Position numbers and translations under genes: made by a program. DNA of 64,000 nucleotides from Lachnospiraceae bacterium (GTDB lineage: Bacteria; Bacillota_A; Clostridia; Lachnospirales; Lachnospiraceae), in contig SFGN01000015.1 in assembly GCA_004556565.1 (NCBI GenBank), positions 1 through 64,000 on the forward strand. Reading direction: 5' to 3'. The notes below the pieces were generated by a model that ran no database searches, was not told where the DNA came from, and worked only from the letters and a program-made list of their open reading frames with translations. Each line of letters opens with the position of its first letter. Position 1 is the first letter of the stretch. Positions 37,201 to 45,240 of this stretch are shown here, piece by piece.

Positions 37201-37831
37201 ACTTGTTCAATTCCTTCATGCATGCATATGCGTTTACCATGACCGCATCCCTGTTGATTCTGGACGGCTGCACATTCTTTGTAATGTCCGCACTCATGAA
37301 CATGCCGCGGACACGGATATTTTTAATGGCATACTCTTTTTTCAGCAGGTTACGGATATAGAACGGTATCTGGAGGAACAGTCCTGCCCCTGTACCTCCT
37401 GTAATAGAGCCTACAAGAAATACATTAAAGGCTGTATTGTCCTTATCTCCGGTATGCTTAAGGATTCTCTTGATTTCTTCATCCAGAGGGATAAAACGAC
37501 CGTCTTCAATCGACGCAAGTGCCGCCAGCCTGGAGATCGCGCGGATCTGGCCCGCCCCGGTAAGCATACCTCTGTTCACCGTAAATTTATTCACCGGAAA
37601 CCATTCTTTATATTCCGGATGTTCAATAATATAGTCTTTCACGAGATGCTCATCACTTGTTCGGATAGATTTGATGGAAAGCTTTTTCAAATCTTCAACG
37701 TTTGTGTCCAGTCCCACTACTCCGACGTATTCCTTTTCTTCCTTTCCAAGCATGCTGCTGGTGATATCCGCGATCGAGCATCCGATTCCCCCCAGCCCTA
37801 CCAGCAGTGTTGGTACTTTGTTCATTGACAT
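34238..37831 (-). CDS. Tubulin-like GTPase domain protein, 1197 residues
   Basis: The N-terminus has LLVGLGGIG (residues 9-17), a Rossmann-type nucleotide loop, and GSITGGTGAG at 141-150. The latter is the tubulin/FtsZ signature loop that binds GTP phosphates. This matches the tubulin-like family (Pfam Tubulin_2), which is longer than FtsZ/TubZ and has a large helical C-terminal part. Unlike TubZ there is no companion TubR or centromere, so plasmid partition is unlikely. An AAGGAGAG site precedes the start. The neighbours are a truncated VWA-type protein, a coiled-coil membrane protein and a membrane metalloprotease-like protein. The protein could polymerise or act as a GTP-controlled scaffold at the membrane; whether it forms filaments cannot be told from sequence. 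Confidence 0.88.
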   Translation of the reverse strand: MSMNKVPTLLVGLGGIGCSIADITSSMLGKEEKEYVGVVGLDTNVEDLKKLSIKSIRTSDEHLVKDYIIEHPEYKEWFPVNKFTVNRGMLTGAGQIRAISRLAALASIEDGRFIPLDEEIKRILKHTGDKDNTAFNVFLVGSITGGTGAGLFLQIPFYIRNLLKKEYAIKNIRVRGMFMSADITKNVQPSRINRDAVMVNAYACMKELNKFYLTQIEEDEENLLKIEHYEKSDRQDVKHEIRSRLVESRVKSEFGFSLLDDMDVDEMDEDIEHLASEGANIPYDAFYLIEGTDNMGGIGNASIGTVKDQIAKMIFTLLFTPVKAEDAGILDNTVLQDMEGGGMNRYSSAGMCVLRYPYEQAREYVTMRWVKELVSEEWLLLDRLYEAEKKEAQDRQKSDPTAAIPKIEEAYVRLFEKETSGKQGSRLGMLRSHAYIDTGDKVDGEICKSAFIFRNIETEVDDILSQEEIQMSKKECEVNLKKLSDLDVADREVSRVYGELESLQKIITKVVNESRYQIANEVFPVSMGSLDMKKDSELCIYKTLANVHPVAARFLCYHVLNTLEKKIMELQSKLSGLDLYEYESIDFYGNAEDGIQNANAAVAMIRNKKLPVIQTGKKPLRTLTSKFQQMAATQVQTLESYGRCSLLLNTYRLLKERFLKLAEYYAEFFSGISEQVNINDVRIATLERSFIENPYGQLSVYASPESFQAMYEDFKVQAEFELPEDTKTAIFTGVFSEVCTVLADKNKQLTEIQKQKRDEGIDTRLNELFTIGVVDTLRTIVLSKGKGVVNMTIKQAIEKELQLTTGLRPDTDPDYEGRRIAYEKELVEKAMKMAAPMFAVQDERDITETIYLAINPEAAEQSEGKPSKNATKEHLVPECCEATDNQPVSILMEPEFSPYEIICLKAKHKYMIENLVKYRPDSEYAKVYEIRINNLGKEPTEEGKDAYKTVVNPHLNRYWHEEGFIPPLGVKERDKSRREILKAFVYAMGMDTFVRTKLDEEDSREYWYLIAGSQAVKVRCQGKAIGNGYVDLFESLKFNRKWKKYILSQARIMMKNIKGYLDADEMMEMIQDTWFIEDLVQSQKTEKDDEDENILDIFLMMYPKMDNKKWSSLFTGLKLVLQEYLAYMFDDNVKLVNQAYQIILHRMYGYSLVGKKEIERQKYAETGQPLPAELEFKSAEKKLRAHVLELVKEKYLG

Positions 37832-37858
37832 AATTTTTCTCTCCTTTAAATGTTTTTT

Positions 37859-39304
37859 CTAATGTAACGTAATGCGGTATAACCGGGTGCCCTGCTTCAG
37901 ATAAAATGCCTGTGCCCCAAGGGAAACAGTTGCCGTAATCTTATCCTCATTGCCCTGCACCTTTTTCAGCCCTGCGCAGACACCGCTGAAATTGCGGAGC
38001 GGATTCCCCGCTGAGTTTCCAAACGCATCATAATTCAGCACGGTACTCTTCTTAATATAAGCTCCGCCGCATCCGTCGGCAATAACACGGATGCCTCCTA
38101 CCAGCTTCGTACACGCCCCTTTCGGAAGGAAAAGATCTCCGCCGAATTTTTTAAGGATCACTTCCTCACTTTCCGTTGTCATAAGCTTTCCTTCCCCAAG
38201 CGCGCCTTTTGCCACATATACCTCAATTTTCAAGGTCTGGCCGTCGAACTTCGCTTTGATAAAGAAAATATAAATCAGATAGAACACGATCAACAGGAAT
38301 ATTACCACTTTAATCAGATCAATCCAGTCCGCCAGTGACGGGACGACTTCAAAAGTTCCCTCGGCTGTAACCGCAGTATCATTTTCCAGTGCAACGGTCA
38401 CAGTATAGGTACCCGCTTTTATCAGAAATGTCGGAAAACCGAAGTTCTTCGGATACGGGCTGTATGTACCGTCATCATTAAGCTTAAGACCGACAGATGC
38501 GCTTTTGAAGCCGAGTCTGTTATAAAACTCTTTGATTCCACTGTTATCGACTGAGACATCTTTAACTTTCAGCTTCATGCCGTCCTGCTGCTCCTTTGTC
38601 AAAGGAGTGCCGTCACCCGTAATCTGGAATTTTACCAGCTCTCCGTCCACCTCATAGCTGACCTTCCAGGTGATTCCTGCCGGCAGCTTTTTCTCATCGA
38701 TTTCCTCTCCGGTATCCGGGTCAGTCGGGATAATCTCAATGTCAACTTCATCTCCCGCCGCAAGTGCTGACGGGTCATCGACCTCGATTCCGTTTCTCGT
38801 CATAACCGCCTTCATCTTAATTGCCGGCTGATACATGACAACGACATTTGCAAGATCTACATCCTCCGAAAAGGTTATCGTATAATCTCCTGCCGGAATC
38901 ACACTTGAACCGTTGTTGACAACTGCGGCATTTCCGAACAATGATGTGTTCGTATTAGCATTTGATTTTTCCGGATATTTCAGAGGCACGTTGCGGTCGA
39001 TTGTCAGCTCGGTTTCCGATTTTACACCGGTTACTGTTGCGTTAGAGCTCTGTGAAAAAACAGATATAGTGTACATTGGAATATCGGAATGTACTTTTAT
39101 TGTTTTTCCGTCCGTCCGGGCTATCTGACTGCTTTCAAACTTCAGCCTTCCTGAAATTTTATTTGCAATGTCAGAAAGCACCGAAACGATATCTGTATCC
39201 GCCTCATCATAAGATGCAAGGCCGCGGCTTGAATCTTCCTTAATCTTTACAGCCGATGCGCCGATTCCCATATAACTGATATATACGGAGCTGCCGTTGC
39301 TCAT
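37859..39304 (-). pseudogene. VWA-type surface/membrane protein lacking its N-terminus
   Basis: The 481 readable residues begin with VYISYMGIGASAVKI..., which looks like the last strand and helix of a von Willebrand A domain. Beta-rich extracytoplasmic modules follow (about 70-330), then one transmembrane segment (about 336-353) and a cytoplasmic C-terminal domain. No signal peptide and no MIDAS motif (DxSxS) are present, so the domain start is missing. Upstream, a TGA lies just before a run of eight A at about 39370; one extra A would join a further 44 residues from the other frame, but these also lack a VWA core. Deletion plus frameshift is the simplest reading. The tubulin-like gene follows 27 bases downstream. 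Confidence 0.6.
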
Positions 39305-39613
39305 CGTTGTCCCTGCGTAATTGTCAAGCGTCTCTTCCAGTGTGGAACTATAAAGCTTCTCCTTAAATATTTTTTTTCATATTGCTTTTCCTGACACATT
39401 TTCCGACACATTTTCTGACATATGCTTTTCCCCGTGTCCATACAGTAAAACATATCCTGAAATGTACTTTTTAACCGGCTTTTTTCATTGAAAATCATGT
39501 TTCTTTGTTCTATACTGTTTCTGTCATTTGACTCTGCATTTGCGGCACTGTTTTTCCTTATATTTATTATCGCCGTTGATATTTTTACATTCAGAAAGGA
39601 GATATCCCCTATT

Positions 39614-40165
39614 ATGAGAAAAGTAATAAAGAAATCCGAACCGGTTTATGCTTATCAGCTTGGAGCAGGATCCGATGCAGAAAAAGAAATGATTGCAGAA
39701 GGGAAAATCCGCCTGATGCCGGATGACAGTTTTGAGCTTTTTTCTCAGGAAGCCTTCCTCAGACATGGTGAGACAGCACTGCTAGGCGATTATTTCAAAA
39801 TAGACAGCAGCGGTTATCCTTATCCTAACCAAAAGGAATGGTTTGAGGAAAATCACAGACACCTCGGCGCAGACCGGTATCTCCAGATTTCAAAACCGCT
39901 TGATGCCTGGGAATCCGGAGATGACATTTCCGAAGAAATTCAATTTTTGCTGGACACACGAAGAATGACATTACATCCTGATGACGAGGCACATTATTTT
40001 CGTGCATTTCTCTGGGGTGCCCCCCTTGCCGCGGCAAAAAATGCGATAGTGATACTCTATCGTGTAGATCGCGATGAAAACGACACGATTACAGATATCT
40101 CATTTAATTTTATAGAAAGAAATGAGTTTGCCAAAACCTATCTATATATCAGACCAATAGAATAA
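39614..40165 (+). CDS. Hypothetical protein, 183 residues
   Basis: The chosen ATG follows AGAAAGGAGAT at ideal spacing; an upstream ATG at 39488 would add a spurious hydrophobic leader. The product contains YAYQLGAG, MIAEGKIRL, DSFELFSQEA and GDYFKIDSSGYPYPN, a pattern seen in small PGDYG-like proteins of unknown function. No membrane segment or Cys motif. It lies immediately upstream of, and in the same direction as, the TIR protein (98 bases apart), divergent from the tubulin-like block, so the pair could be an effector module sharing a control region with that block. Confidence 0.75.
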   Translation: MRKVIKKSEPVYAYQLGAGSDAEKEMIAEGKIRLMPDDSFELFSQEAFLRHGETALLGDYFKIDSSGYPYPNQKEWFEENHRHLGADRYLQISKPLDAWESGDDISEEIQFLLDTRRMTLHPDDEAHYFRAFLWGAPLAAAKNAIVILYRVDRDENDTITDISFNFIERNEFAKTYLYIRPIE

Positions 40166-40262
40166 ACCGGCATATCCTGCGAAGCAATCGCAGGCTGTAT
40201 TCTGCCTTCTTTATATTGCCGATATGACCGGAAACAATAGACAACATTTAAGGAGCAACCAT

Positions 40263-43200
40263 ATGGAAAATACTACTGACATCCACTATGACGCATTTAT
40301 CAGCTACAAACATCTTGAACCGGATTCCATCATCGCTCAAAAGCTTCATCATATGCTTGAGCATTATCATATTCCAAAAAGGATTCAGAAGCTCACCGGA
40401 AAGAAGAAATTTTCCCGCGTGTTCCGCGACCGCGAAGAGCTGCCCCTTTCCGCAGATCTTGGAGAAAATATTCAGGAAGCGCTGGAACATTCTGACTTTC
40501 TGATCGTCATCTGTTCTCCCGAGTCAAAGGAATCTCAATGGGTTCAGCGGGAAGTCGCTACTTTTCTGGAATACCATGACCAGAATCAGGTACTGACGCT
40601 TCTTGTCAAAGGTGAGCCGGAAGACGCTTTTCCGGAAGTTCTATGCTATAAGGAAAAGGTCGTCCTTGAAGACGGGGAGGAAATCACCATCCGTATGCAG
40701 ACTGAGCCGATGGCGGCAGACATCCGCGGCAACAGCCTGAAAGAAATGAGCAAAAAATTAAAGCAGGAATTCCTGCGTATTGCTGCGCCGATGCTTTCGT
40801 GTACTTATGACGATCTGCGCCAGCGCCACAGAGAATACAGATTCCGGCAGATTCTCGCCGCTTCCGGAGTTGTCTGCCTTCTTGCCGTATGTTTTATGGC
40901 TTATGCATTCCGTCAGGCTTCACTTATCAACGAACGTTATCAGGAGGCTCGGCGGAATCAGGCCCGATATCTGTCTGAAATCTCCGGTGAACTTCTCAAG
41001 TCCGGTGACCGGCACGGCGCACTGAAAACCGCACTTGCCATCGTACCGGAAGATGAGGACTCAGATGAACCTGTTGTCCCGGAGCAGATGTATGCCCTGA
41101 ACAATGCATTGTATTCCTATCAAAACACAGACACAATAAACTTCCTGCCTGACAGAATGGTTCTTCTGGACGGCCAAAGTACAGAAAGCGGCACCTTCAG
41201 TTCCCTGGGAAATCTGTATTTCTGCCTGGATCAGACCGGACATGCTTATGTATTGGACACCCAAACCGGTGACTGCATTCAAAAAATTGCAGCAGCTGAA
41301 CTGCCGGAGATGACAAACTCCACTTTTACATCTTTCAGACAGATTTCCGATACGCAGCTTGTGCTGTTTTCCAAAAATCACATCATAAATGTGAAGTCCG
41401 AAGAGGACAACTCTCTTCATGTGATAACTCTGAACGACAGCCACTCTGTCAATTATCTGAGTGCCGCGAATGCTTCCATCGCAGCTATAGCAGCCTCAGG
41501 ATGTGTGGCGGTCTATGATTTGGAAAGCGGGCAATGTATACTGGAGCTTCCTTACGATTCCGACAATGAAGGGCAGTCTTACAATGTGAATTCCACCGAA
41601 CTCTCACCTTCCGGCAACCTGCTCGCTGTCGGGCTTGGAAACCGGTTTTCCGACGAACAGCCGACAAAGGGACTGGCAGTAGTTTCCCTGACAGACGGCA
41701 CAATGGAGCTTCTTTCGTCTGAAGAGACAAAAAAAATTTTCTTTATAGATGATACGCACCTGGCGGCCATCCACTCCCGGTATACAGTCGGATATGATTA
41801 TCCTTCTATAGATAATCCGGAAACACTTTTCAGCGTCGTAATCTATGACCTCACCACAAATCAGCCTGTATGGACAGGCCCGGAGGTCACGCTCAGCAGT
41901 ATATACATTCCGCTGGATATTGATCTGTTTACAGCCGCTCCTGACGGCGAAACAGAACAAAATGTACTTGCAGTAACGATTAAAAACCAGCTTCTCCTTT
42001 TAAACGCAGAAACGGGAGAAGTCATACAGACACGTAACTATAATTCCGACATTGTGGGCATTGGGCAATACGACAGCCAACGGCTCCTGGTCGGATTAAA
42101 TGACGGAAGTATTAAACTATCCACCTTCGGCAATATGACCACTGCACTTTCCGTGGGGCAGATTTCCTCAGATGTTTCGTATTTTGCATATAATCCGGAG
42201 GAACATATGATTATTCAGACCTGCAGTGAGAGCCGTTCTCTCGTTTTCAGCCGGATTATCACGGATGAACATACACAAAGGCTTCCTTCACAAAATTATG
42301 TATCTTCTGTCAATTATCTGACCGTGGAAACCGAAGAGGGAGATACCAGAACTTTCCGGTGTCTGAGGAATCTCGGGCTGTTCGGCGGAACAAAGCCGGA
42401 GTTCTCGATCTGGGAAGCCGGGACAGACACAGAGCTCTGTCATATAACCGCAGAAAGCGAGTCTGACTATCTGGATAATATTTCAATCGGATATACAGAC
42501 GGGCATCTGATCCTGTATTATACAAGAATTAATTATGAAGAACAGGAACAGGAGATACATATTATAAGTCTGGAAAGCGGGGAAGAACTGTTCTCTAAGA
42601 ACTATTACGACGATCTTGACTGGCGTCTTTGGCAGCTTGTACGGAACATCACTTATGCCCCTTCCATGGAACAGGCTGCAGTTTTCCTTGAAAATTATAC
42701 CGATAACAGCGGGTTTGCCTTCATTGAGCTGACCGGAGACAGCTTTATTTTCCCCGATATTGAAAAAGCTCTGATTCCCCAGGAAAACATCTGCTCATTG
42801 CTGTATTCCTGCGACAGCCGTTATCTGATTGTGATCAGCTCTGAAAGCGGAAATAACTATGAGAGCAGCTACCAATTAAAAGTATGGGATATTGAAGCCG
42901 GTGACTGGTTATTGATTGACGGCAGCGATACTTATACAGACCTGAAAAAAGAGACCGCTGTAATTTCCGGAAAGACAACTCCGGTTATCGCGGTTTATTC
43001 CGATGAAGACAAGATTGATATCATTGACCTTGACTCCGGTGAGATCACGCACTCCATTCCGTTCGTAGGATTTGAATCCGATGATTTTGCATTTATCGAC
43101 AATGATGAATATCTGATTACCTGCGGAGAGAACACTTACCTGACTCTCTGGGATATTGAAGAAGAAAAAATCATGATGCAGGACACCGAATCCTTTGATT

Positions 43201-43523
43201 TCGGTGTCAAGCTTGTGACTGACAGAAATAATAAATACTTTGGACTTAAAAACAATTGGACCGGCTATGATGAAAATGTTATTTCTGTCCAGGAACTGAA
43301 AATTTATTACATTGATGAATCTCATCGTTTTTATCCTTATGCTGATATTCCCGGTGGGTATGCAAGTTTTGAAGCCGGAGAAATTTTAACTTCTTCCTCC
43401 GGCAACATACAGCGTATCTCCGGCTTCTACAGCTACAATGAATTACGGGAACGTGCCGAAGAGATACTTGACGGAGACTCGCTGACGGAAAGCGAGAAAA
43501 GAACTTATTTCATTTCGGAATAA
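40263..43523 (+). CDS. TIR domain - transmembrane - beta-propeller protein
   Basis: Start at the ATG behind AAGGAG (40250-40255), giving 1086 residues. A TIR domain occupies residues about 8-130 (YDAFISYKH; RVFRDREELPLS; CSPESKESQW). Glu97 in WVQRE sits where TIR NADases carry the catalytic glutamate. A linker and one membrane segment follow (about 200-220, ILAASGVVCLLAVCFMAYAF). The rest (about 280-1060) is a set of WD40/quinoprotein-like beta repeats with SGQCILELPYD-type and LWDIEEEK blades. TIR domains either degrade NAD as immune effectors or act as adaptors; a propeller outside or peripheral to the membrane would be the sensor. Own terminator follows. Whether it belongs to the divergent tubulin-like system is inference from proximity. 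Confidence 0.88.
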   Translation: MENTTDIHYDAFISYKHLEPDSIIAQKLHHMLEHYHIPKRIQKLTGKKKFSRVFRDREELPLSADLGENIQEALEHSDFLIVICSPESKESQWVQREVATFLEYHDQNQVLTLLVKGEPEDAFPEVLCYKEKVVLEDGEEITIRMQTEPMAADIRGNSLKEMSKKLKQEFLRIAAPMLSCTYDDLRQRHREYRFRQILAASGVVCLLAVCFMAYAFRQASLINERYQEARRNQARYLSEISGELLKSGDRHGALKTALAIVPEDEDSDEPVVPEQMYALNNALYSYQNTDTINFLPDRMVLLDGQSTESGTFSSLGNLYFCLDQTGHAYVLDTQTGDCIQKIAAAELPEMTNSTFTSFRQISDTQLVLFSKNHIINVKSEEDNSLHVITLNDSHSVNYLSAANASIAAIAASGCVAVYDLESGQCILELPYDSDNEGQSYNVNSTELSPSGNLLAVGLGNRFSDEQPTKGLAVVSLTDGTMELLSSEETKKIFFIDDTHLAAIHSRYTVGYDYPSIDNPETLFSVVIYDLTTNQPVWTGPEVTLSSIYIPLDIDLFTAAPDGETEQNVLAVTIKNQLLLLNAETGEVIQTRNYNSDIVGIGQYDSQRLLVGLNDGSIKLSTFGNMTTALSVGQISSDVSYFAYNPEEHMIIQTCSESRSLVFSRIITDEHTQRLPSQNYVSSVNYLTVETEEGDTRTFRCLRNLGLFGGTKPEFSIWEAGTDTELCHITAESESDYLDNISIGYTDGHLILYYTRINYEEQEQEIHIISLESGEELFSKNYYDDLDWRLWQLVRNITYAPSMEQAAVFLENYTDNSGFAFIELTGDSFIFPDIEKALIPQENICSLLYSCDSRYLIVISSESGNNYESSYQLKVWDIEAGDWLLIDGSDTYTDLKKETAVISGKTTPVIAVYSDEDKIDIIDLDSGEITHSIPFVGFESDDFAFIDNDEYLITCGENTYLTLWDIEEEKIMMQDTESFDFGVKLVTDRNNKYFGLKNNWTGYDENVISVQELKIYYIDESHRFYPYADIPGGYASFEAGEILTSSSGNIQRISGFYSYNELRERAEEILDGDSLTESEKRTYFISE

Positions 43524-43553
43524 ATATATTTCCCTGATTCCTTCACCAGACAG

Positions 43554-43610
43554 AATGCCTCCCGTGCCGGACAGTCATATAGATTGTCCTGACACGGAAG
43601 GCATTTTTTA
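43554..43610 (+). terminator. Terminator after the TIR gene
   Basis: AATGCCT (43554-43560) pairs with AGGCATT (43599-43605), and the stem continues with CCGTG/CACGG and GGACA/TGTCC. A run of T follows. The symmetry suggests it also serves the NYN gene coming from the other side. Confidence 0.9.
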
Positions 43611-43674
43611 TATCCTAAGTGTATTTAACTTAAATTTTCTGTTTTTGGCATTCCATCAGACTTCCGATTACGCG

Positions 43675-44682
43675 TTATCTCTGTCCGACATAGATTGCCC
43701 AGGCCTGTTCTCCGTCATCATAGATTCTCACAATTTCAAAGCTCTGAATGTACCGCTTGAACTGAGAATATCCATAGTCCCTCACATTAAAATCCCCGAA
43801 CCGGCTGCGGATGCGGTTTCCCAGAGTTCCCAGCGAAATCCCCTGCTTTCCCGCGGATATGATCAGCTGTAAAATATACTCTTCCACCATCTCTTTCCTG
43901 CTTTTATCCGCGCTGACTGATACGGTGATCTGTGAGCCTTCCTGAGTAAGCTTTAATCTTGGAAATGCCTCTAAAAATTTTGACAAAAGGCTGTAACCGT
44001 AACGGCGGACATCAAAATCAGGATAAAGCTTGACAAGCCGGCTTCCCAGCTCACCCAGCCCTGTCTTCTTGTCATTATTCTGATTTTCCATGATGATTTT
44101 TACAACTGATTCTTCAATCTGGCTCTTTGGTACAGCTCCGGTCACTTCACCATTTTTTCGGGAATTCTTCTGCTCACCGCCCTCGCCGGACTGGCTTGAA
44201 ACAGAAGTGCAGGTACATGCCGGCACGGATGCAGAAGCGGCGCCTCCGCTGTCTTCCAGCAGCAGCTCAAGCTCCGTAAAAATATCACAGGCCTTACGGA
44301 AAGGAACCGGCGTCTTACTCTCCCCCATCCCGATCACCATACGCCCGCTTTCTCTTAAACGGCTCGCCAGCTTCGTAAAATCACTGTCGCTGGATACAAG
44401 GCAAAACCCCTCCAGTTCATTTGTATAAAGCATATCCATGGCATCAATGATCATAGCGGAATCTGTCGCATTCTTTCCATAAGTGTAACTGAACTGCTGG
44501 ATCGGGGTAATACTGTTCTGCAGCAGCACCTCCTTCCAGCTGGAGCTCTGCGTTCTCGTCCAGTCTCCGTAAATTCTTTTATATGTTACATTTCCATACT
44601 TAGACAGCTCGTCCAGAATCGGCTTAATATACTTTGCGGACACATTGTCTGAATCTATCAGCAGTGCAAATCTTTCTTCCAT
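43675..44682 (-). CDS. NYN-domain RNase-like protein with two OST-HTH/LOTUS domains
   Basis: 335 residues from the ATG at 44682 (an earlier ATG lacks a site). The N-terminal NYN (LabA/DUF88, PIN-like) domain has the acidic residues of a metal-dependent nuclease: LIDSDN, DSAMIIDAMD and SSDSDF. Two OST-HTH (LOTUS-like) modules follow (about 170-235 and 255-330), each ending in an RRYGYSLLSKFLEAF- or VRDYGYSQFKRYIQSF-type helix. OST-HTH modules bind RNA, so this is probably an RNA-processing or decay factor. A Cys/Ala/Ser-rich linker separates NYN from the first module. It overlaps the phosphodiesterase gene upstream by 25 bases. Confidence 0.88.
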   Translation of the reverse strand: MEERFALLIDSDNVSAKYIKPILDELSKYGNVTYKRIYGDWTRTQSSSWKEVLLQNSITPIQQFSYTYGKNATDSAMIIDAMDMLYTNELEGFCLVSSDSDFTKLASRLRESGRMVIGMGESKTPVPFRKACDIFTELELLLEDSGGAASASVPACTCTSVSSQSGEGGEQKNSRKNGEVTGAVPKSQIEESVVKIIMENQNNDKKTGLGELGSRLVKLYPDFDVRRYGYSLLSKFLEAFPRLKLTQEGSQITVSVSADKSRKEMVEEYILQLIISAGKQGISLGTLGNRIRSRFGDFNVRDYGYSQFKRYIQSFEIVRIYDDGEQAWAIYVGQR

Positions 44683-45212
44683 CTCCGGTATTCCTTTCCG
44701 TCCAGGTTTTTCCAAATAAAGCATCCGTTTTCATAAATCATATAACTGTGTTCCGAGTTCTCCTTCGGAATAGAAACAGAGCCCGGATTCAGATAATAAA
44801 ATGTCCCGTAATCCTCATCCGCCGGGATATGAGTATGTCCGTTCAGCAAAACATCCCCCTTTTTCAGCATCGGCGGATTTTTCGGATTGAACACATGCCC
44901 GTGAGTGGCAAACATTGTTATCCCATCTATTTCCAGGAAACAGTACTCCGCCAGGATCGGGAAATCCAACACCATCTGATCTACTTCTGTGTCGCAGTTA
45001 CCTCTTACACATAAAATATTTTCTTTTAGCGGATTCAGCATTGAGATCACTTCCTTCGGCGCATAATCCTTCGGCAGATCATTTCTGGGACCGTGATACA
45101 AAATATCCCCCAGAAGGAGCAGGCGTCCCGCCTGCTCCTTTAAAAATGCCTCCGCCATTTTTCTGCAATAAAATGCAGAGCCATGAATATCTGACGCAAT
45201 CATCAACTTCAT
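44658..45212 (-). CDS. YfcE-type metallophosphoesterase
   Basis: 184 residues with all calcineurin-like metal motifs: SDIHGS (8-13), LLGDIL, GNCD (about 72-75), HGH (about 105-107) and NGHTH (about 125-129). The family hydrolyses phosphodiesters with manganese or related metals; the natural substrate is usually unknown. It is the first gene of a pair with the NYN protein (overlapping), so a nucleotide or RNA-end phosphodiesterase role is possible but unproven. Confidence 0.9.
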   Translation of the reverse strand: MKLMIASDIHGSAFYCRKMAEAFLKEQAGRLLLLGDILYHGPRNDLPKDYAPKEVISMLNPLKENILCVRGNCDTEVDQMVLDFPILAEYCFLEIDGITMFATHGHVFNPKNPPMLKKGDVLLNGHTHIPADEDYGTFYYLNPGSVSIPKENSEHSYMIYENGCFIWKNLDGKEYRRWKKDLHC

Positions 45213-45240
45213 AATTATCTCCTATATACTAATCTGATTC

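Noticed and set aside
37013..37828. 271-residue plus-strand frame inside the tubulin-like gene
   Set aside because: Mirror of the coding strand; composition and lack of signals show it is spurious.
34238..37831. TubZ/TubR plasmid partition system
   Set aside because: The tubulin-like protein is far too long, no small DNA-binding TubR gene or iterated centromere is nearby, and the context is chromosomal.
43555..43872. 105-residue plus-strand frame after the TIR gene
   Set aside because: It begins inside the terminator and runs antisense to the NYN gene.
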